A stretch of 64,000 bases of DNA from Brevundimonas sp. SORGH_AS_0993. Lineage in GTDB: Bacteria > Pseudomonadota > Alphaproteobacteria > Caulobacterales > Caulobacteraceae. Of the stretch, positions 54,303 through 62,578 are shown piece after piece. The stretch spans positions 2,113,001 to 2,177,000 of the forward strand of contig NZ_JAUTAH010000001.1 of the NCBI RefSeq assembly GCF_030818545.1, written 5' to 3'. The notes beneath the pieces are model-generated. The model searched no databases, was not told the origin of the DNA, and was given only the letters and a program-made list of their open reading frames with translations. Position 1 is the first letter of the stretch. The number at the start of each line of letters is the position of its first letter. Position numbers and translations under genes: made by a program.

Positions 54303-57038
54303 ATGGCCGATATGACCGCCGCGCCGTCCGCTCTGACGCCCGTTCCGCCGACCGTTCTGAATGAGCGTCTGGACGTCGCCGCGCGATCGGACGATCCGCG
54401 CGCGGCCGTGGCGGGGGTTCTGCGCGAAACCTTCGAGATCGCGCGGGCGCGGGCCGAGCGTCGGCTGGACGCCGGAGCGCCTGGCCGAGAGGTGGCCCGC
54501 CTGTACGCCGCCGCCGCCGACGAGATGCTGTCGGCCTTGTGGCGGGTCGCCGCCCAGACCCTGTGGCCCATCTCGCCGGTCGAGGCCGAACGCTTGTCCC
54601 TGGTCGCGGTCGGCGGATACGGCCGGGGCGTTCTGGCGCCCTTTTCGGATCTGGACCTTCTTTTCCTGCGCTCGGGCAAGGCCACGCCGCGCGGCGAGCG
54701 GGTGATAGAATTCATCCTCTATGTCCTGTGGGACCTGGGGGCGAAGGTGGGCCCGGCGGTCCGGTCGGTCGAGGAATGCCTGACCCTGTCGCGCACCGAC
54801 ATGACGGTGCGGACGGCCCTGCTCGAAGCCCGGTCTCTGGCCGGCGACGCCGCCCTGTCGAACCTGATGATCGATCGGTTCCGCGACATGGTCGCGCGGG
54901 CCGATCCGCGCCCCTTCATCATGGCCAAGCTGGACGAACGCGCCGCGCGCCACCTGAAGGCCGGCTCCACCCGCTACAAGGTCGAGCCCAATGTGAAGGA
55001 CGGCAAGGGCGGGCTCCGCGACCTGAACACCCTGTACTGGATCGCCCGGTCGCTGGCGCCCGACAGCCGCCTGGGCGCGCGGGTGATGGACGAACTGTTC
55101 ACGCCGCGCGAACGCCGCACCTCGGACGAGGCGTTCGACTTCCTGTGGCGGGTCCGCATCCACCTGCATCTGATCGCCGGTCGCGCGGAAGAGAAGCTGA
55201 CGTTCGATCTGCAGCCCGAGGTGGCGCGTCGCATGGGCTGGCGCGGACGGGGCGACGAACCGGCGGTGGAGCGGTTCATGCGGCGCTATTTCCTGGTCGC
55301 GCGCGATGTCGGCGCCCTGACCCGCGCCATGTCGGCCAAGCTGGAGGCCCGTCATCAGAAGACGGCCATGGGCCTGTCGCGCCTGATCACCCCGTTCCGA
55401 CCGGCGCGTCGGCGACTGGAGGTGGACGGCTTCTGGATCGACCAGGGCCGCCTGTCGGTGGAGGGCGCCGAGGTCTTCGCCGCCGATCCGATCAAGCTTC
55501 TGACCCTGTTCGTCTGCGCCGATCGGCACGACTTGGACCTGCACCCCGACGCCTTTTCGGCGGTGACGCGGTCCTTGTCGCTGGTGACGCCACGGCTGAG
55601 GCGAGATCCGGAGGCCAGCAAGGCCTTCATCGGCATCGTCGCGCACGGCCAGCGGCCTTATCGCGTGCTGACCCTGATGAACGAGACGGGTCTTTTGGGC
55701 CGGTTCCTGCCGGAATGGGGTCGGATCGTGGGTCAGACCCAGTTCAACATGTACCACGCCTATACGGTGGACGAGCATACGCTGCAGGCCATCGGGATCA
55801 TCAACGACATCGCGCGCGGCAAGCTGAGGGACGACCACCCGTTGGCGTCCGAGATCGTGCATCTGATCTCTGACATGGAGGCTTTAATGCTGGCCATGCT
55901 GCTGCATGACGTCGGCAAGGGGGGCGAGCGTGGTCAGCTGGAGGACGGGGCCATCGCCGCGCGGCGCGCGTGCGAACGTCTGGGCGTCGATCAGCGCCGG
56001 ATCGAACTGGTCGTCTGGTTGGTCCGCAACCACCTGGCGCTGAGCGATCACGCCCAGAAGCGCGATCTGTCCGATCCCGCCACCATTCGGGCCTTCGCCG
56101 AACTGGTCGGCGACCCGGAGCGTCTGCGCATGCTGCTGGTCCTGACCGTCGCCGACATCCGAGCTGTGGGGCCGGGCGTCTGGAACGGCTGGAAGGGCCA
56201 GCTGATGCGCACCCTCTACAATCAGGTCGCCGCCCTGTTCCGGGGCGAGGACGTGGCGCGCGCCGATCCCCTGGCCGATGAGGCCGAACTGGTCGCGCGG
56301 GCGCGGGTCGAGGGGGCGGCGGCCCGCGCGCGGCCGACGCCGACGGTCGAGGGCCTGCCGGTCCAGACCACCGAAATCTCCATCGCCGCCACGGACCGGC
56401 CCGGCCTGTTCGCAGACCTGGCCCAGACCATGGCCGCCCTGGGGGCGGACGTGACCGACGCCCGCGTGGCGACCAGCGACCAGGGCGTGGTGCTGGACGT
56501 ATTTCGCGTTCAGGACGGGGCGGGTCAGCCCTATGGCCAGGCCGAACCCCGCCGCCTCAAAACCCTGGTCGAGGCGCTGGAGCGCGCCGCCAGAGGCGAA
56601 GGCCGCATCGGCAAGGCGCCCGAACCCGCCGGCAATGCGCGCAGGGCCGCCTTCGAGGTTCGGCCCGTCGTCATGGTCGATCACCACGCCAGCGAGACCG
56701 CCACGGTGGTCGAGGTGTCGGGCGCCGACCGGCCGGGACTTCTGGCGGCCCTGTCGCGCGTCTTCAACGACGAGGGGCTGAACATCCGCTCGGCCCACGT
56801 CGCCAGCTTCGGCGAGCGGGCGGTGGACAGCTTCTATGTCGTGGACCGCAAAGGGCGAAAGGTCGCCTCAGAACAGCGGATCGAAGAGCTGAAGACCGGG
56901 CTGGAGACGGTGCTGGACAGCCGCGCGCCGGCGCCGGCGGGTCGCAAGGTCGCCTCGGCCCGCGCCAGCGCCCGCGACGTTTCTGAACTGGGGCGCCGGG
57001 CGCGCAAGCCTGTATCGCGGGCGCCGGAAGCGCGCTAA
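54303..57038 (+). CDS. glnD: bifunctional [protein-PII] uridylyltransferase/uridylyl-removing enzyme
   Basis: Glutamine sensor of the nitrogen cascade, adding and removing UMP on PII (911 aa). The nucleotidyltransferase motif GGYGRGVLAPFSDLDLLFL lies at 104-122. The HD hydrolase domain has LLHDVGKGG at about 535-543. Two ACT domains begin near 690 (ISIATDRPGLFADLAQ-like) and near 800 (VEVSGADRPGLLAALS) and bind glutamine. A basic Ala/Arg-rich tail of ~35 residues ends it. murJ starts 37 bp downstream on the same strand, a pairing seen in many alphaproteobacteria. Confidence 0.96.
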   Translation: MADMTAAPSALTPVPPTVLNERLDVAARSDDPRAAVAGVLRETFEIARARAERRLDAGAPGREVARLYAAAADEMLSALWRVAAQTLWPISPVEAERLSLVAVGGYGRGVLAPFSDLDLLFLRSGKATPRGERVIEFILYVLWDLGAKVGPAVRSVEECLTLSRTDMTVRTALLEARSLAGDAALSNLMIDRFRDMVARADPRPFIMAKLDERAARHLKAGSTRYKVEPNVKDGKGGLRDLNTLYWIARSLAPDSRLGARVMDELFTPRERRTSDEAFDFLWRVRIHLHLIAGRAEEKLTFDLQPEVARRMGWRGRGDEPAVERFMRRYFLVARDVGALTRAMSAKLEARHQKTAMGLSRLITPFRPARRRLEVDGFWIDQGRLSVEGAEVFAADPIKLLTLFVCADRHDLDLHPDAFSAVTRSLSLVTPRLRRDPEASKAFIGIVAHGQRPYRVLTLMNETGLLGRFLPEWGRIVGQTQFNMYHAYTVDEHTLQAIGIINDIARGKLRDDHPLASEIVHLISDMEALMLAMLLHDVGKGGERGQLEDGAIAARRACERLGVDQRRIELVVWLVRNHLALSDHAQKRDLSDPATIRAFAELVGDPERLRMLLVLTVADIRAVGPGVWNGWKGQLMRTLYNQVAALFRGEDVARADPLADEAELVARARVEGAAARARPTPTVEGLPVQTTEISIAATDRPGLFADLAQTMAALGADVTDARVATSDQGVVLDVFRVQDGAGQPYGQAEPRRLKTLVEALERAARGEGRIGKAPEPAGNARRAAFEVRPVVMVDHHASETATVVEVSGADRPGLLAALSRVFNDEGLNIRSAHVASFGERAVDSFYVVDRKGRKVASEQRIEELKTGLETVLDSRAPAPAGRKVASARASARDVSELGRRARKPVSRAPEAR

Positions 57039-57075
57039 GCCTCCTACCCTTCCATCGATCTCGCCGAACGTCCGC

Positions 57076-58671
57076 ATGAGCCTCGCCCGCAACACCCTGG
57101 TTCAGTCGAGCCTGACCCTGGGCAGTCGTATTCTCGGCTTCGCGCGGGACATGGCGCTGGCCGCCCGCTTCGGCCAGGGGCCGATGATGGACGCCTTCAC
57201 TACGGCGTTGATGCTGCCCAACATGTTCCGGCGCCTGTTCGCCGAGGGCGCCTTCGCCCAGGCCTTCGTGCCCATCTATGGCGAGGTGCGGGCGCACGAG
57301 GGCGAGGAAGCGGCGGCCGTCACCGCGTCCGAGGCGCTCAGCTTCCTGCTGGCGGTGGTCGCGGGCTTCTGCATCCTGTTGCAGGTGGTCATGCCGTGGA
57401 TCATGCCGTGGCTGCTGTCGGCCTATCAGGCCCAGCCGGAGGTGCTGCGCGTTGCTGTGACGGCGACCCAGCTGGCCATGCCCTACTTGGCTTGCATGAC
57501 CGTAGCGTCCTTGCTGTCGGGCGTTTTGAATACGGGCGGGCGGTTCGCCCTGTCCGCCGCCGTGCCGGTATTTCTGAACCTGTGCACCCTGGCCGCCCTG
57601 TTGCCGCCGATGGTCCTGCCGATGCCGCAGGAGACGGTGCTGTTGATGGTGACGGCGGCGGTGACGATTTCCGGCCTGATCCAGGCGGGCCTGTTGTGGT
57701 GGGGTGTGCGGCGGCTGGGGGTGCGTCTAAAGATCGGCCTGCCCCGGATCACGCCCAACGTCCGCCACACCCTGGCCCTTGCCGTGCCCGGCGCGTTGGC
57801 GGGGGGCGCCCTGCAAATCAACTCCCTGGTGTCGCAGTACCTGACGGGGTCGGACGAGGGCGCGCGCTCGGTGCTGTATAACGCCGACCGTCTCTATCAA
57901 CTGCCGCTGGGCCTGGTCGGGGTCGCCATCGGCCTGGCCCTGGTGCCGCGCCTGACCAAGGCCTTCGTCGACGGCGATCATGAGGGCGGCCAGCGGACGC
58001 TGGACGACGGCATCAATCTGGCCATGGCTTTCACCCTGCCCGCGGCCGTGGCCCTGTTCGTCATTCCCTTCTTCATCATCGACGCCACCGTGACGCGGGG
58101 GGCTTTCACCTCGGCCGATGCGGCCCGCACGGCCGACGTGCTGCGCCAGTTCGCCTGGGGCGTGCCGGCCTTTGTCCTGGCCAAGGTGCTGACGCCGCCC
58201 TTCTTCGCGCGGCAGGACACGCGCCGGCCGATGATCTTCGCCATCGCCAGCGTGGCGGTGACGGTCGTTCTGGGATCCGCCCTGTTCTTCTGGTTCCGCA
58301 GCCGGGGCTGGGACGGGGTGCTGGGCCTGGCCGTGGCCACCAGCACCGCCGCCTGGGTCAATGTGGCCCTGCTGGGCGGGGTGTTGATCCGGGAGAACAG
58401 CTGGCGGCCATCGCCCGCCTTCCTGTCTCGCCTGGGCCGGGTGGTCGCGGCCAGCCTGGTGATGGCCGCCGTCCTGTTCGTCGCCAGCGTGGAGTATCCG
58501 CTGCTGAGCCGCATCTTCCTGGCCAAGGAGATCGCGGTCCTGGTGGTGTGCGGCGTGGGGGCGGGGCTTTACGGCGCCTGTCTGCTGCTGTTCCGGGCCG
58601 TGACGCCGGGCGAGCTGAAGGGCGTTCTGCGGCGCGAACCGGGCGGCGGCGGCGTCTCCGGTCTGGACTGA
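57076..58671 (+). CDS. murJ: lipid II flippase MurJ (MviN)
   Basis: MOP-superfamily transporter flipping lipid II across the inner membrane (531 aa). It opens [32 protein letters not shown] and has the signature [18 protein letters not shown]. About 13-14 hydrophobic segments are visible, and [27 protein letters not shown] is typical of the seventh and eighth helices. Start ATG 57076. It is downstream of glnD and upstream of trpS in a likely common transcription unit, with a 127-bp gap before trpS. Confidence 0.95.
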   Translation: MSLARNTLVQSSLTLGSRILGFARDMALAARFGQGPMMDAFTTALMLPNMFRRLFAEGAFAQAFVPIYGEVRAHEGEEAAAVTASEALSFLLAVVAGFCILLQVVMPWIMPWLLSAYQAQPEVLRVAVTATQLAMPYLACMTVASLLSGVLNTGGRFALSAAVPVFLNLCTLAALLPPMVLPMPQETVLLMVTAAVTISGLIQAGLLWWGVRRLGVRLKIGLPRITPNVRHTLALAVPGALAGGALQINSLVSQYLTGSDEGARSVLYNADRLYQLPLGLVGVAIGLALVPRLTKAFVDGDHEGGQRTLDDGINLAMAFTLPAAVALFVIPFFIIDATVTRGAFTSADAARTADVLRQFAWGVPAFVLAKVLTPPFFARQDTRRPMIFAIASVAVTVVLGSALFFWFRSRGWDGVLGLAVATSTAAWVNVALLGGVLIRENSWRPSPAFLSRLGRVVAASLVMAAVLFVASVEYPLLSRIFLAKEIAVLVVCGVGAGLYGACLLLFRAVTPGELKGVLRREPGGGGVSGLD

Positions 58672-58798
58672 CGGGCGACGAACCGATAAGCGCGAGGACC
58701 ATGACGACCTCGGGCCCTGTCTTCGACCGGCGATGGCGCGGCTGATCCGCCACCGCACCCCTTCGCCTGCCCTTTGCGTATCTTCGAGACCCGATCCC

Positions 58799-59851
58799 AT
58801 GACCGAACCGCACCCGGCTTCCGATGCCGCCCCGGCCTATGACGGCCCGCGCCGCATCCTGTCCGGCATCCAGGCCTCCGGCGCCCTGCACCTGGGCAAC
58901 TATCTCGGCGCGCTGAAGCGCTTCGTCGAGCTTCAGGACCAAGGCGCGCCCCTGTTCGTCTTCGTCGCAGACATGCACGCCATTACTGTGTGGCAGGACC
59001 CGGCCAAGCTGACGGCTCAGACGCGCGAGATCGCGGCGGCCTATCTGGCCTCGGGTCTGGACCCGGCCAAGGCGGCCATCTTCCCTCAGTCGGCCGTGCG
59101 CGCCCATGCCGACCTGGCCTGGATCTTCAACTGTGTGGCCCGCCTCGGCTGGCTGGACCGGATGACCCAGTTCAAGGAGAAGTCCGGCAAGCACAAGGAG
59201 CGCGCCTCGGTCGGCCTCTACACCTATCCGGTGCTGCAGGCGGCGGACATCCTGCTCTACAAGGCGACCGAAGTTCCGGTGGGCGAGGACCAGAAGCAGC
59301 ATCTGGAGCTGACGCGCGACATCGCCCAGAAGTTCAACACCGACTTCGGCGCCCCCGGCTATTTCCCGTTGCCGGAACCCATCATCCAGGGGCCGGCCAC
59401 GCGCGTCATGTCCCTGCGCGACGGGGGGGCCAAGATGTCCAAGTCGGACCCGTCCGACAACAGCCGCATCAACCTGACCGACGACGCCGACACCATCGCC
59501 GCCAAGATCAGGAAGGCCAAGACCGACCCCGCACCCCTGCCCGAAACCCTGGACGGCCTGAACGACCGGCCCGAGGCGAAGAATCTGGTCGCCATCTACG
59601 CCGCCCTGGCCGGACTGACGCGCGAACAGGTGATCGAACGGTTCGGCGGCCAGGGTTTCGGCGCCTTCAAGCCGGCCCTGGCCGATCTGGCGGTCTCCAG
59701 CCTGGCCCCGGTCACGGCCGAGATGCGCCGCCTGATGGACGATCCAGCCGAGATCGACCGTGTGCTGAAAGACGGCGCCGAGCGGGCCGCAGCCGTCGCC
59801 GATCCGGTGGTGGAAGAGGTCAAGAAGATCGTCGGCTTCTGGCGGCCCTGA
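58799..59851 (+). CDS. trpS: tryptophanyl-tRNA synthetase
   Basis: Class I synthetase charging tRNA-Trp (350 aa). The HIGH-type motif is in [18 protein letters not shown] (about 22-39), followed by [46 protein letters not shown] is the tryptophan-binding part, and the KMSKS loop is KMSKSDP (about 217-223). The ATG at 58799 gives an N-terminus of ~20 variable residues; a longer frame from 58733 lacks support. The murJ-trpS neighbourhood is common in alphaproteobacteria. Confidence 0.96.
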   Translation: MTEPHPASDAAPAYDGPRRILSGIQASGALHLGNYLGALKRFVELQDQGAPLFVFVADMHAITVWQDPAKLTAQTREIAAAYLASGLDPAKAAIFPQSAVRAHADLAWIFNCVARLGWLDRMTQFKEKSGKHKERASVGLYTYPVLQAADILLYKATEVPVGEDQKQHLELTRDIAQKFNTDFGAPGYFPLPEPIIQGPATRVMSLRDGGAKMSKSDPSDNSRINLTDDADTIAAKIRKAKTDPAPLPETLDGLNDRPEAKNLVAIYAALAGLTREQVIERFGGQGFGAFKPALADLAVSSLAPVTAEMRRLMDDPAEIDRVLKDGAERAAAVADPVVEEVKKIVGFWRP

Positions 59852-59927
59852 GACGCTGGCGATTATCGGACGCGGCGTCCGGGCGGGCGGTTCCGCCCGA
59901 CGCTGTGAACCCCTAGATCAGCGGGTC

Positions 59928-60620
59928 ATGAACCATCCCCTCGACCGCGCCGTCTGGAACGCCCTGAACACCCGTCTGTCGTCTTTTACGACGCCGGATT
60001 CCAACGCCAATGCGGTCCGTATCGACCCGGAAGTCGGGGTTTTCCTGGCCTGCGCCGATGACTTGCCCGACAGCGTGGCGGCCTTGGGTGAACTGGCTCG
60101 GACCTATCCCGGCAGCGGCCTGATAGAGGTCGAGGGAGCGCCTATCGCCGACGTCCTGCCGGACGGGGTTTCGGTCGCTGGGCGCATCCCTCTGGTTCAG
60201 ATGAGGGCGCAGGCCCTGACGGGGGGCGGCCCGTCGATCACTTATGAGATCCTGACCGAGGCCGACGCCCCGGCCATGCTGGCGCTGGCGACCCTGACCC
60301 GGCCCGGTCCGTTCCGGTCGGCGACCCGTAAGCTGGGCCCCTTCATCGGCGTGAAACAGGACGGTGCGTTGATCGCAATGGCGGGCCGCCGCCTTCGGGT
60401 GGACGGTTTCACCGAACTCAGCGGCGTCTGCACCCGACCCGACCATCGGGGCAAGGGTCTGGCGGCGGCCCTGTCTCGGGCGGTGGTCGCCGACATTCTG
60501 GCCAGCGGAGAGACCGCCTTCCTGCATGCCTTTGCCGATCATTCTGCGACCATCACCTTCTACCACCAACTGGGATTCGAGGTTCGGGCGAGGATGACCT
60601 ATACCGTTCTGACCGACTGA
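59928..60620 (+). CDS. GNAT-family N-acetyltransferase (FR47-like)
   Basis: A 230-residue protein with a less conserved N-terminal half and a C-terminal FR47-type GNAT domain (about 105-228). Recognisable stretches are LGPFIGVKQDGALIAMAGRRL, the acetyl-CoA loop GVCTRPDHRGKGLAAALSRAV, and FLHAFADHSATITFYHQLGFE. It precedes the OsmC gene by 12 bp on the same strand, so the two probably share a transcript. Substrate is unknown. Confidence 0.85.
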   Translation: MNHPLDRAVWNALNTRLSSFTTPDSNANAVRIDPEVGVFLACADDLPDSVAALGELARTYPGSGLIEVEGAPIADVLPDGVSVAGRIPLVQMRAQALTGGGPSITYEILTEADAPAMLALATLTRPGPFRSATRKLGPFIGVKQDGALIAMAGRRLRVDGFTELSGVCTRPDHRGKGLAAALSRAVVADILASGETAFLHAFADHSATITFYHQLGFEVRARMTYTVLTD

Positions 60621-60632
60621 CAGGAGGGCGTC

Positions 60633-61097
60633 ATGAGCCTCTATGAGGCGAAGATCGACTGGCGGCGGGGCGACCAGCCGTTCACGGACAAGCGCTACAG
60701 CCGCGCCCACCTCTGGAGCTTCGACGGCGGAGCTGTGGTTCCGGCCTCGTCTGCGCCGTCCAGCGTGCCCCTGCCGATGTCCGACCCGGCGGCCGTCGAT
60801 CCCGAAGAGGCCATGATCGCCTCCCTGTCCAGCTGCCATATGCTGTGGTTCCTGGCTTTCGCCGCCAACGCCGGCCTAGTGATCGACCGCTATATCGACC
60901 AGGCGGACGGCCAGATGGGCAAGGACGAGGCGGGTCGCCGCTATCTGGCCCAGGTGACTCTGCGCCCGATCACGATCTTCGCCGGCCGTCGGCCGGACCA
61001 GGCCGAACTGGACGCCCTGCATCACCAGGCGCATGACCACTGCGAAATGGCGCATTCGGTCAAGGCGACCATCACCGTCGAAGCCGCTGTCGGCTGA
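60633..61097 (+). CDS. OsmC-family peroxide/organic-hydroperoxide protein
   Basis: OsmC/Ohr-like thiol peroxidase (154 aa). The two redox cysteines are visible: Cys68 in SLSSCHMLWFL and Cys137 in HDHCEMAHSVK, together with a Glu-Glu pair at 58-59. The ATG at 60633 follows CAGGAGG. It is an OsmC/YhfA-like member and not a clear Ohr. It is convergent, 8 bp apart, with a CPWC flavoprotein gene that may reduce it or a related substrate (inference from context). Confidence 0.88.
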   Translation: MSLYEAKIDWRRGDQPFTDKRYSRAHLWSFDGGAVVPASSAPSSVPLPMSDPAAVDPEEAMIASLSSCHMLWFLAFAANAGLVIDRYIDQADGQMGKDEAGRRYLAQVTLRPITIFAGRRPDQAELDALHHQAHDHCEMAHSVKATITVEAAVG

Positions 61098-61105
61098 CGC
61101 GGTCG

Positions 61106-62011
61106 TCAGGCCGTTTCCTCCTCGACCAGGGAGCGGAAAAGGGCGTGGCCCGCCGTGAGGCCGTCCGACGTCGACAGGGTTATGTTCGAGGCCGCCCGCG
61201 CCAGATCGCCGGCGGCGAAGACGCCGGGCTGGGTGGTCTGCTGGGTCGCGTCCACCTTGACGATCCGCCCCAGCGGCGTGTCGGTCATGTCGCAGCCCAG
61301 GGTCTCGGCGAAGGGACAGGCGATGCGGACGGCGGCGCCGACGAAGAGGGCTTTCAGCGGAACGAACCGACCATCGACCAGACGCGCGCCGGTCAGGGTC
61401 GGGGCTTCCCCCTCCAGCCGTGCGATCGGGGTCGGCTCGATCGTCACGCCCCGGCGATACAGCAGGCGCGCGTTTTCGGGCGACAAGGCGTTGTCCAGGT
61501 CCAGGAACAGGGTTACGTCGCCCCATTCGGCCACCGTGGCGGCGTAATGCGCCGCCATCTCGCCGCGGCCCAGGACGCCGATGGGGCCGCCGCCCACCTC
61601 GTAGCCGTGGCACCAGGGACAATGAAGGGCCGTGCGGCCCCAGCGTTCCTTCACGCCGGGAATGTCGACCAGGACGTCCTCCACACCGTGCGACAGCAGA
61701 AGCCGCCGGCCGGTCGTCCGTGTCCCGTCGGCGAAGACGACCGAGAAGCCGCCGTCGACGCGCGCCACGTCCACCGCTTCGGCCATGCGGAAGGCGGCGG
61801 TCGGATAGGCGGCGACCTGGGCGCGAGCCGTCGCGGCGATCTCGGCGCCCGGCCGCCCGTCGTTGGCCAGGACGCCGTGGGCGCGGGCCGCGTAGCGGTT
61901 GCGTGGCCGGCCGTCGTCGATCACCAGAACCCGACGACGCGCCCTGACCAGTTGCAAGGCTGCGGACAGGCCGGCGTAGGAGCCGCCGATGATCACGGCG
62001 TCGTGCGGCAT
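61106..62011 (-). CDS. thioredoxin-reductase-fold FAD/NAD(P) oxidoreductase with CPWC active site
   Basis: Flavoprotein disulfide oxidoreductase, about 301 residues. FAD fold: AVIIGGSYAGLSAAL at the N-terminus. The redox pair is CPWCHGYE (C131, C134), distinct from the CATC of true thioredoxin reductase and closer to the dithiol-oxidase-like branch (GliT-type, from memory). The NADP fold follows at IGVLGRGEMAAHYA, and the second FAD signature is GVFAAGDLARA near the C-terminus. The start at 62011 is chosen because AAAGG lies 9 nt upstream; earlier ATGs at 62032 and 62038 overlap the Rrf2 gene. It probably forms an operon with that regulator. Confidence 0.82.
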   Translation of the reverse strand: MPHDAVIIGGSYAGLSAALQLVRARRRVLVIDDGRPRNRYAARAHGVLANDGRPGAEIAATARAQVAAYPTAAFRMAEAVDVARVDGGFSVVFADGTRTTGRRLLLSHGVEDVLVDIPGVKERWGRTALHCPWCHGYEVGGGPIGVLGRGEMAAHYAATVAEWGDVTLFLDLDNALSPENARLLYRRGVTIEPTPIARLEGEAPTLTGARLVDGRFVPLKALFVGAAVRIACPFAETLGCDMTDTPLGRIVKVDATQQTTQPGVFAAGDLARAASNITLSTSDGLTAGHALFRSLVEEETA

Positions 62012-62015
62012 GGGA

Positions 62016-62495
62016 TCAGGCCTTTCGGACATGGGCATGGAGCAAGTCTCTCTGGGGATGAGCGGCCAGACGGCGCGCGAAATCTTCGGCCAGGTCCGCC
62101 AGGGTGACGGCGTCCAGCCGCGCGATCAGCAGAGCACGGGCGGCGGCGTAGGTGTCGGCCAGGGCGGCGTTGACCGCCGCCTCGACCAGACAGCCATCGG
62201 CCTCGACCGCCGGCGTTTCGGCGATCAGGCCGGGCTCGCCCAAAGCGCGGTTGACCTGGCCCAGGCTGACCTGATCCAGCGGCCGGGCCAGCCGCCATCC
62301 GCCGCCGTGCCCCTTCTCCGAGGCGACAAGGCCCTGCTCGCGCAGGCCGGCCATGATGCGGCGCACGACCACCGGATTGGTCGACAGGCAGGTCGCCAAC
62401 TGGTCCGAGGTCATCGGCGAACCCTGACGCGCCTCGTACTCGGCCATGTGCAACAGGGCGTGCAGGACGTTGGAAAGGCGGGAATCCCTTTTCAT
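62016..62495 (-). CDS. Rrf2-family transcription regulator
   Basis: A 159-residue regulator with an N-terminal winged helix: DSRLSNVLHALLHMAEYE, SDQLATCLSTNPVVVRRIMAGL and GHGGGWRLARP (the family HG.GGG.. wing). Only two cysteines are present (C36, C102), so the three-Cys Fe-S cluster set of IscR/NsrR is missing; a thiol-based or other signal is more likely. Its start codon lies inside a 10-bp inverted repeat (62491-62518), suggesting autorepression. The flavoprotein gene follows 4 bp after the stop, giving a regulator-enzyme operon. Confidence 0.88.
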   Translation of the reverse strand: MKRDSRLSNVLHALLHMAEYEARQGSPMTSDQLATCLSTNPVVVRRIMAGLREQGLVASEKGHGGGWRLARPLDQVSLGQVNRALGEPGLIAETPAVEADGCLVEAAVNAALADTYAAARALLIARLDAVTLADLAEDFARRLAAHPQRDLLHAHVRKA

Positions 62496-62518
62496 GTAAC
62501 TTCAATTTGTTACGTGAA
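62491..62518. promoter_or_regulatory. operator-like inverted repeat over the rrf2 start
   Basis: TTCATGTAAC (62491-62500), an 8-nt spacer, then GTTACGTGAA (62509-62518): a 10-bp inverted repeat with one mismatch. It overlaps the Rrf2 start codon (62493-62495), a likely place for self-repression. Confidence 0.6.
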
Positions 62519-62578
62519 GAGGCGCACGTCAAGACGGCGACGTCGGCCTTTTTCAAGGAGCGTCTATTGCGCCTCGTC

